Below, in pieces: positions 57,901 to 64,000 of a stretch of DNA of 64,000 bases. The DNA is taken from positions 21,916,810-21,980,809 of the forward strand of contig CM075187.1 in assembly GCA_037577475.1 (NCBI GenBank), in the 5' to 3' direction. A model generated the notes under the pieces. That model saw nothing but the letters and a program-made list of their open reading frames with translations, did not search any database and had not been told where the DNA came from. The translations under genes were made by a program, and so were the position numbers. Origin of the DNA: Chaunax sp. Z400. Its lineage: Eukaryota; Chordata; Actinopteri; Lophiiformes; Chaunacidae. Position 1 is the first letter of the stretch, and the number at the start of each line of letters is the position of its first letter.

Positions 57901-60900
57901 TCAGGTTACTGGCACTTTTTTAATATTGTGAAATTCTACCTCTAAAACTGCTTTTAAAGAAGTATTTTAAATTCAGAGACATGTTACAGGGACAACGTTT
58001 GGCGAAGCTGTAGGTTTAGACATCCAGTGGTAGCCTGGGTCCTCTTTCTGTTCCTGACCAGGATCATTGTGTAACATATCTCCTCCGACTTGCGCATTTT
58101 GCCCTTTGAAATCTGAGCCATAATTTTAATGAGCCTCCACAGGCAAAGCAGTGCAGTGTGTCCCTGGTTAACTGTTGCAATCGATTAACTATTGACCTGC
58201 ATTGCAGTGTCCGTAAGAGCAATCTTGGTGCCTTAACCGGATGTTGTGTCAAGTACGGGAATTCTATTTGACAGCTGCTGGTGGTCATGAAGACAAACGA
58301 ATAGCGACCAAAGAAACAAAAAAAAACTTCCACGTTGTCCCCATTATATTCATCTGGTCTTTTCTCTTTGTCATGTCTTTCTTAAGCTAAAAGTCATTTC
58401 GGTAATTTTTCAAGGTCCGCTCTCTATCTAATAATTCATGTCTCTCTCCGTCTTGCAGATATTTGATGTGGGTGAAAACCTTATGGTACCTGATGAGTTC
58501 ACCATTGAGGAGAAGCAGACTGGGATGTTGTGGAGACACCTGGTCGCAGGTGGAGTAGCGGGAGCTGTTTCTAGGACCTTCACCGCCCCCCTGGACAGAC
58601 TCAAAGTCATGATGCAGGTAAGACCACAGAAGTATGGCGTAATTTGTTTTGCCAGGCCTTGGGAAGGGTGAGAACTAGGCCGTGTGTGGAAGAAGTTACC
58701 GATACTTATCTACTATTTGCAAAGGTGGTGGGTGATATGACCCAGGTCAGCTGTTTCACTCAGCCACAATGACATAATGTACATCATGGCTACACTTATT
58801 CAATTCTTATGTGGAATCAAGAGATCGAGGCTCTAGAAATCCCATTCTGAATGAAGGTGTGTTAATGACATTCTCCTTGAAGCCACAATGTCATCATTTG
58901 GTCGAGAAGGAACTTGGAAGAAATTGCTCAAGACAGGTTTACCCAAGAGTCACAAACAGGTTAATGTTCAATAGACTGTGTGTGAGAGTCGGGGGCAAGA
59001 GTCTAGGGGAAGATTGTGTGTCAAACACAGGTTATGCCGCTGACCAATGATGGCTCGCATGTGATTGTCACACCTTCCACAGTGTAATCGTCAGCCATCG
59101 GTATGCAGGTCTAAGTACAGATTCAGGATCTGTGTCAATGAACCTGATTTGCGTCATTTGCCAGGTGGACAGTCAACGTTACAACAGTCTCGTCGACTTT
59201 AAACCCTATTGCTTAGCAATTATATGCTCTGGTTATTTTTCCATTAACTATTTAAACAGACTCTGATTGTTTATAGGTGAGGATAAATCCTGGCAGGAGT
59301 CTTATTCATCCCAAAGTTCAGCTGCCATTAGAATAATGTCAGAACTCTAAATTGTTGTTGGTTCCCTGCCGGTGCAGACAGAAGTTGAGAGCTGTTCTTT
59401 GTCAAATATTTATATCTAATTAACTTCTTCTCCCTTCTCAGGTTTATGGGTCCCGAACCAACAACATGTGCATCATGACCGGTATGATGCAGATGATCAA
59501 AGAGGGTGGTATGAGGTCATTGTGGCGAGGCAATGGTGTGAACATCATCAAAATCGCTCCCGAATCGGCCCTCAAGTTCATGGCATATGAGCAGGTAAGA
59601 CAAAGTGGCTCTTGATCTGTAGCTCTAATGTAAAGTTTATGGCACTTGGTGTTAATTCCCTAAATGGTGTTTTCTCTCTCCAGATTAAATGTTTAATTGG
59701 CAGTGATAAGGAGACTCTGAGCATCTTGGAGCGATTCATAGCTGGATCTCTGGCTGGAGTGATCGCCCAGAGCACAATCTACCCTATGGAGGTGATTATC
59801 AGTTAAATAACTTCTAAAAAAAATTTTTTTAAAAAGGCATTGTGGCATTGCAAGACTTTGCAGCTAAATTAAACATTTTCTTTATTGAATCTGTCCACAG
59901 GTCCTGAAAACTCGTCTTGCTCTGAGGACAACCGGGCAGTATTCTGGCATCTCTGACTGTGCCAAGCAGATTTTCAGGAGAGAAGGTCTTCGAGCATTTT
60001 ATAAAGGCTATGTCCCCAACATGTTGGGCATCATCCCCTACGCAGGGATCGACCTGGCAGTGTATGAGGTGAGCAGTCGCTACAACGCAGAGGGTAAAAC
60101 CTCGTTGGGCTTTTTACTTTTCTTGCTTTCTTCAGCCTTACCAGTTAATGCATGTTTTATCACCCTGATAATAACCTTGACACAAAACTTTCTCGGTTCC
60201 CCACCTTCTAATCAGAGTGAGAATGCTGTAAAGACAAGCTATAAATTCATCACATTTACACTGATAAAATTCAAGTGTAAAGGCAAACACTGTATATTTG
60301 GAAAGGAAAATGACCATTTGTTCAGGTGATATTTAAAAATGTCAAGAGGTTATAATAAAACATGTTACCTCAGCAACATAAATGACCCTAAACACACGAC
60401 TGAGGTAGATGACAGAATCTGTGTGACGAGGAGATACTGAGGTTAAACGATAGTGCACATATATTTGGAGAGAATTGCTCCTCATCTGGTCTCATACTTT
60501 TCCGTCAGACGCTGAAGAACTGCTACCTGCAGCAGTACAGCAACAACAGCACCAACCCCGGAGTGTTGGTCCTGCTGGCCTGTGGTACCGTGTCCAGCAC
60601 CTGCGGTCAGCTCTCCAGTTATCCTCTGGCTCTGATCCGCACCCGCATGCAAGCACAAGGTGAGGCCTCTGCTGCTATAATACTGAAATGATAGTAGAGA
60701 AGTTTAAGGGTCTTATTAAAGAAGACTTTTAATGTTCTGAAAGAAGAAATGTTGTCACAGTAACATTTCTCACATCAAAGTGTAACCTTTTTTCTTTTTT
60801 TGATCTTTACAGCTGCGACCGGGGGCAGCCGGCAGGTGACCATGACCAGTCTTTTCAAGCAGATCTTGCAGACAGAGGGCCCGTCGGGACTCTACAGAGG

Positions 60901-60997
60901 CCTGGCCCCCAACTTCCTCAAAGTCATCCCCGCTGTCAGCATCAGCTACGTGGTGTATGAGCACCTGAAGACGCAGCTGGGAGTAACATCACGATGA
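54908..60997 (+). CDS. slc25a25: Calcium-binding mitochondrial ATP-Mg/Pi carrier SCaMC-2 (SLC25A25)
   Basis: This gene encodes an inner-mitochondrial-membrane carrier exchanging ATP-Mg or ADP for phosphate, gated by Ca2+ bound to N-terminal EF-hands. Exons: 54908-55069, 56795-56921, 57055-57142, 57240-57351, 58459-58617, 59442-59594, 59684-59791, 59901-60068, 60509-60659 and 60813-60997 (stop TGA). All are GT-AG and in phase, giving 470 aa; I recall human SLC25A25 as ~469. The start MLGLCLYVPV matches the short SCaMC-2 isoform. EF-hand loops lie at about 61-72, 92-103 and 128-139. Three carrier repeats carry PLDRLK (207), PMEVLK (301) and PLALIR (398). The end ISYVVYEHLKTQLGVTSR fits. WKHSTIFDVGENL at the EF-carrier linker and the N-terminus favour SLC25A25 over SLC25A24. 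The third EF loop is degenerate (Ile at position 5, Ser at 9, Asp at 12). No break is seen. Confidence 0.95.
55070..56794 (+). other. slc25a25 intron 1
   Basis: This 1.7 kb GT-AG intron separates the exon encoding the MLGLCLYVPV start from the first EF-hand exon. In mammals alternative first exons feed into this point, but I could not identify a second first exon here. No other gene is seen. Confidence 0.7.
57352..58458 (+). other. slc25a25 intron 4
   Basis: This 1.1 kb GT-AG intron lies between the regulatory EF-hand part and the carrier part of the protein. It contains no supported gene. Confidence 0.7.
58618..59441 (+). other. slc25a25 intron 5
   Basis: This 0.8 kb GT-AG intron falls directly after the first carrier motif exon. 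No gene or recognised element is seen. Confidence 0.7.
60069..60508 (+). other. slc25a25 intron 8
   Basis: This 0.44 kb GT-AG intron joins VYE to TLKNCYLQQYS. Reading through it keeps an open frame for ~85 codons that lacks family resemblance, so it is an intron. No other element is seen. Confidence 0.75.
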
Positions 60998-62262
60998 AGC
61001 TCACTCACTCACTCTGTCATTGTCGCATGACTTTGAAGATTGAATGTGACTAGTGACCCTCCCCCTCCCACCCAAACACTACACCAATCCCCCCACCACC
61101 ACCACCACCCTCTCTCCCAGGGTTAATACTAGGGAATCCCAGGGACCTTTAGGCCCTGGGGGTTCGTGAAAACCTCTCATTCTGTGAATGTCAGCTGATG
61201 AAAGACGAGAAAGGACACCGAAAGTCAGAAAAACCACGGTGCAGAGGATAATGGACTCTGTGAGCTCATGACTGCTGCTATTTATGTTGTAAAGAGGTTG
61301 TGTCGAGGGCTTAAACAAGAACCACGAGGAACGTGAGACTGTAAATCAAGGACCAAATGTTTTGCTCTTCCTGTCTCACGTGTTTTGGTACCTGAACGTA
61401 CGTCCTCATTTTTTTATGTTGGTGCGACATTGCAGACATTGATCAGTAAGATGTGCATTACCAGCACTCTTGACTTAAACAACTCACCTACAGAAAAGTT
61501 TTTACGTGATAGAAATAGCATTAAGTTTATTAAGTTTATTAAGTTTAGTTTAAGTTCTTTATCAGTTCTGCCTGTAGGAAGAAATGATTGTGGATATGGA
61601 AGGATTTTGCACATGTGAATTTGATCTCTCTCCACCCCTATCCTGAATGAGTGAATGATTATAGAGTATTTATTTTCATCCATCCAGTATTTATTGTTTT
61701 TTATAGTCTAAAAGAATGAGGAGGTATAATGCTGCATGTGTCTTGTATGAAGGGCCAAATGTGGGATTGCTAACAGTTTTATAATGCAGTGTTACCATAT
61801 TCAGGATGGGAAATGAACACCAGGCAACAGCCTTAACATGTGGCTATCAAACACTAAATGTACTTGTCTGAAATGTTGAGAGTTGGAATTTGCGCTCACG
61901 AGTCAATGTGGCTGGTGTAAACTGAAAATAACTTATTGTCTGTGCAAACAGCTTCCGATTATGTCTGTAGGTGTGGTTTTGCCTTTCTTGCAGTATAAAT
62001 GTGTTAATGTTCATCTCAGGTTTAAGGGCAGTTCAATTGTTCAATTCAAAGATGATACATTTTTCTCTTTCACAACATTTATACTCGGAAAAACAAGGGC
62101 TTGAAAAAAGATGAGTAATATCATGCACTTTAATCAATGCTGCAACAACCTCTGAATGTCAACAGTAATGCAGGTATTAAGATTTAATTCTTTTGTAAAG
62201 AATGCTTTTAGTATTGTTTTAATGGACCACTTTGATGCAAATAAATGCAAATTCTTGTAATG
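60998..62262 (+). other. slc25a25 3' UTR
   Basis: About 1.26 kb of non-coding sequence after the TGA, with an early C/CCA-rich part and an AT-rich remainder. It ends at a clear poly(A) signal. No other gene is seen. Confidence 0.6.
62240..62245 (+). terminator. Polyadenylation signal of slc25a25
   Basis: AATAAA within GATGCAAATAAATGC is followed ~15 bases on by TTGTAATGTTGAGTCTCTG, a plausible cleavage and GT-rich region. Confidence 0.6.
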
Positions 62263-62449
62263 TTGAGTCTCTGATTTCTGTCTTTTCAACTGAAAAGTAC
62301 GTCAAAGAGCATTTTTATCCAATACTGTACACAGCAGGTCATTGTCACAATATCCTAAGCTCTCTGTTGCACTGAAAGATTTGAAATATTAATGTTTAAG
62401 GGAGTATTTCCTTTCCCTCATACAGGTCAGGAGACAGCATGTGACTGGC

Positions 62450-63000
62450 TTTTTATCCTAGAGTGTAATCATTTCATTTGTGGAGCACAACTCAAACCAT
62501 TGAACATATTTTAAATAAACTTTATATATGCCTCAAATGAAGCAAAGAGGTCTGTTTGACATTTTGGGATTCTTAATTATTTTTAATTTGATAAATAACT
62601 TTTTTTTCTACTTTAAAAGGTCAAAATAAATCTCAGATGAGGGCAGGGTTTGTTTCCATTGCACATCTCAAAAACCATTCTATATTTTTTTTATTGAAGC
62701 CTTGCACACACCATTTGTACACTTAGGATGTGCCTTTTCATGTTTTCAAAATTGTACTTTTTCCTTCATTGGTAAAAACAGTTTGAACTTACTCTCAGAT
62801 GAGGGTGTCATCAGTCAAACTTTTGTTTGTAGAGCATAATTCTTAATGCTGAATAGATTTTAGTGATAGTTTATTATACACACATCTCCCATGTACTGAA
62901 GAGGTGCCTTTTGATATTTTGGCCATTTGTTTTTTGTTTTTTTTTATTGAACAAAATAACTTTTGACATGGACTGAAATGAGAAAAGTGTTTCTTGATGA
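62450..63000. repeat. Three diverged tandem repeats of ~175 bp
   Basis: Related blocks recur with a spacing of ~174-180 bases: GAGGTCTGTTTGACATTTTG at 62547, GATGTGCCTTTTCATGTTTT at 62727 and GAGGTGCCTTTTGATATTTT at 62901. TCTCAGATGAGGG also recurs at 62631 and 62793. The units are well diverged and non-coding, just past the slc25a25 poly(A) site. Confidence 0.5.
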
Positions 63001-63024
63001 GTACAGTATTTATCAACATTTTAA

Positions 63025-63130
63025 GTTAAGAGAGATAAGATAAGATATCCCTTTATTAATCCCACAGTGGGGAAATTCACAGTATTGCAGCACAGTGTAC
63101 AGAAGCACAGTAGGGGAGGGGAAATAATAT
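63025..63130 (+). repeat. Teleost interspersed repeat fragment
   Basis: GATAAGATAAGATATCCCTT followed by TATTAATCCCACAGTGGGGA and AATTCACAGTATTGCAGCAC matches a very common teleost repeat (…CTTTATTAGTCCCACAGTGGGGAAA…). It probably represents a transposon or retroelement end. Confidence 0.7.
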
Positions 63131-63584
63131 AAAAAATACAATACTATAAAGGAGGGGGATCCATATATAAAGAGGATCCAGATAAAAGGGCAGCTCCAGA
63201 TTTTTTAAAACATTCTTAAACATTGAGAGATTGGTTTTTTTTTGGAGCATTTTAGTCAATTGTGCATAAACTACTTAACAGATTACCATGAAAATGGGTG
63301 GAAGATGGGGTATGCTGCACAGGGAAAATATGTTTTCTTCAATATCCGTTTGTCATGTTGCTCGGCTGATATTGCAGTTACAGAGCCAATACACAGTGTT
63401 CTGGTAAGCCAGTTATTATAGGTATAGTGTTATTAGGTTAGGTTAATAAGTGCGATTTGGATTAGAGTTTAATGTAATTAAAAAGGGCTGTTGGGCATTG
63501 GCAGAGGTATGCACTCTACTGATTGCCCTTCTATCTTGTATTTAGAAGTAGTTAATATTCAATTATTGGTAGTGCTGCATTCAA

Positions 63585-63915
63585 AAGCCTCAGTTCACCT
63601 GAACCAAATGACAAAAAGACATTTTCTTCTTCCCCCATTAGTGATTGTGAGCCATGCAGATATGATTTTGATATATCTGCCACCTATATCCAACACAATG
63701 GAGGTGAATGGAATTTAGCTTGTGGTGCACAGCATTGAAATATTACATTTTACGACACATTTAGTGCCTGTGTTATTCTGGATAAACCACAGAACAGTTA
63801 AAATCGGATCTATTTCTCCAGAAGCATGTTTTATGACCATCAGTTCTGTGAATTATTCTCACACTGCAGAGGTAGAGAGAAATTTTGTTTGTTTCTTTTT
63901 GGTGAACTGAACCTC
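63585..63915. repeat. Possible teleost interspersed repeat
   Basis: CAGTTCACCTGAACCAAATG and AAAAAGACATTTTCTTCTTC, then GATATATCTGCCACC and AACACAATGGAGGTGAATGG, have the word order of a known teleost repeat that ends in GTAATGGAAGTGAATGG-like text. No ends are defined and the family is uncertain. Confidence 0.4.
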
Positions 63916-64000
63916 TGATGATGGTCTAACCTTCATATGCAAACAGTAAGGAGGGGATTTAGGATTAATACAACAGATTAACAATAGTCCTACTATACCT

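Noticed and set aside
60021..60329. Read-through extension of slc25a25 exon 8 as a coding alternative
   Set aside because: The extension loses similarity to the carrier family immediately after VYE, and the next exon (TLKNCYLQQYS) restores it with a good GT-AG intron.

Overview
The window is vertebrate genomic DNA, almost certainly from a teleost fish, possibly a percomorph. The evidence is AT-rich DNA with GT-AG introns, long pure (CA)n microsatellites, a tRNA-derived teleost-type SINE, degraded LINE and DNA-transposon fragments, and three protein-coding genes whose conceptual proteins match vertebrate families along their whole length. All family assignments come from memory of the protein families; no database was searched.

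Layout. (1) About 1-10.65 kb, + strand: the 3' part of cnot6l, the CCR4-type deadenylase of the CCR4-NOT complex. Ten coding exons encode 515 residues; the first ~43 residues lie upstream of the window. (2) About 10.65-15.95 kb: a convergent intergenic space with transposon remnants and no supported gene. (3) About 15.95-50.8 kb, - strand: eeig1 (fam102a), eleven coding exons, 382 aa, with a 30-nt microexon, one GC-AG intron and an 18 kb first intron full of microsatellites and transposon relics. (4) About 26.39-30.12 kb, nested in an eeig1 intron on the opposite strand: an intronless 309-aa coiled-coil gene. Three tandem ~80-bp promoter units precede it, each with an RFX X-box-like and a CRE-like site. 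The gene is flanked by ~0.6 kb direct repeats that are almost identical, and the whole block may be bounded by short inverted ends. This is the most unusual part of the window. (5) About 50.8-54.7 kb: a divergent intergenic space with no supported gene. (6) About 54.7-62.25 kb, + strand: slc25a25 (SCaMC-2, mitochondrial ATP-Mg/Pi carrier), complete, ten exons, 470 aa, with two CRE-like and CCAAT motifs upstream. (7) About 62.3-64 kb: diverged ~175-bp tandem repeats and interspersed repeats.

Relations. eeig1 and slc25a25 are head-to-head, as FAM102A and SLC25A25 are in human 9q34, so this looks like an ancient syntenic pair. cnot6l next to eeig1 converges tail-to-tail with it and is not part of the human 9q34 order as I remember it. 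The three genes have unrelated jobs (mRNA decay; C2-type signalling/membrane protein; mitochondrial adenine-nucleotide transport) and do not form a functional cluster. Exon borders were placed by hand from splice consensus, reading frame and family alignment. In all three genes the exon phases add up without a frameshift.
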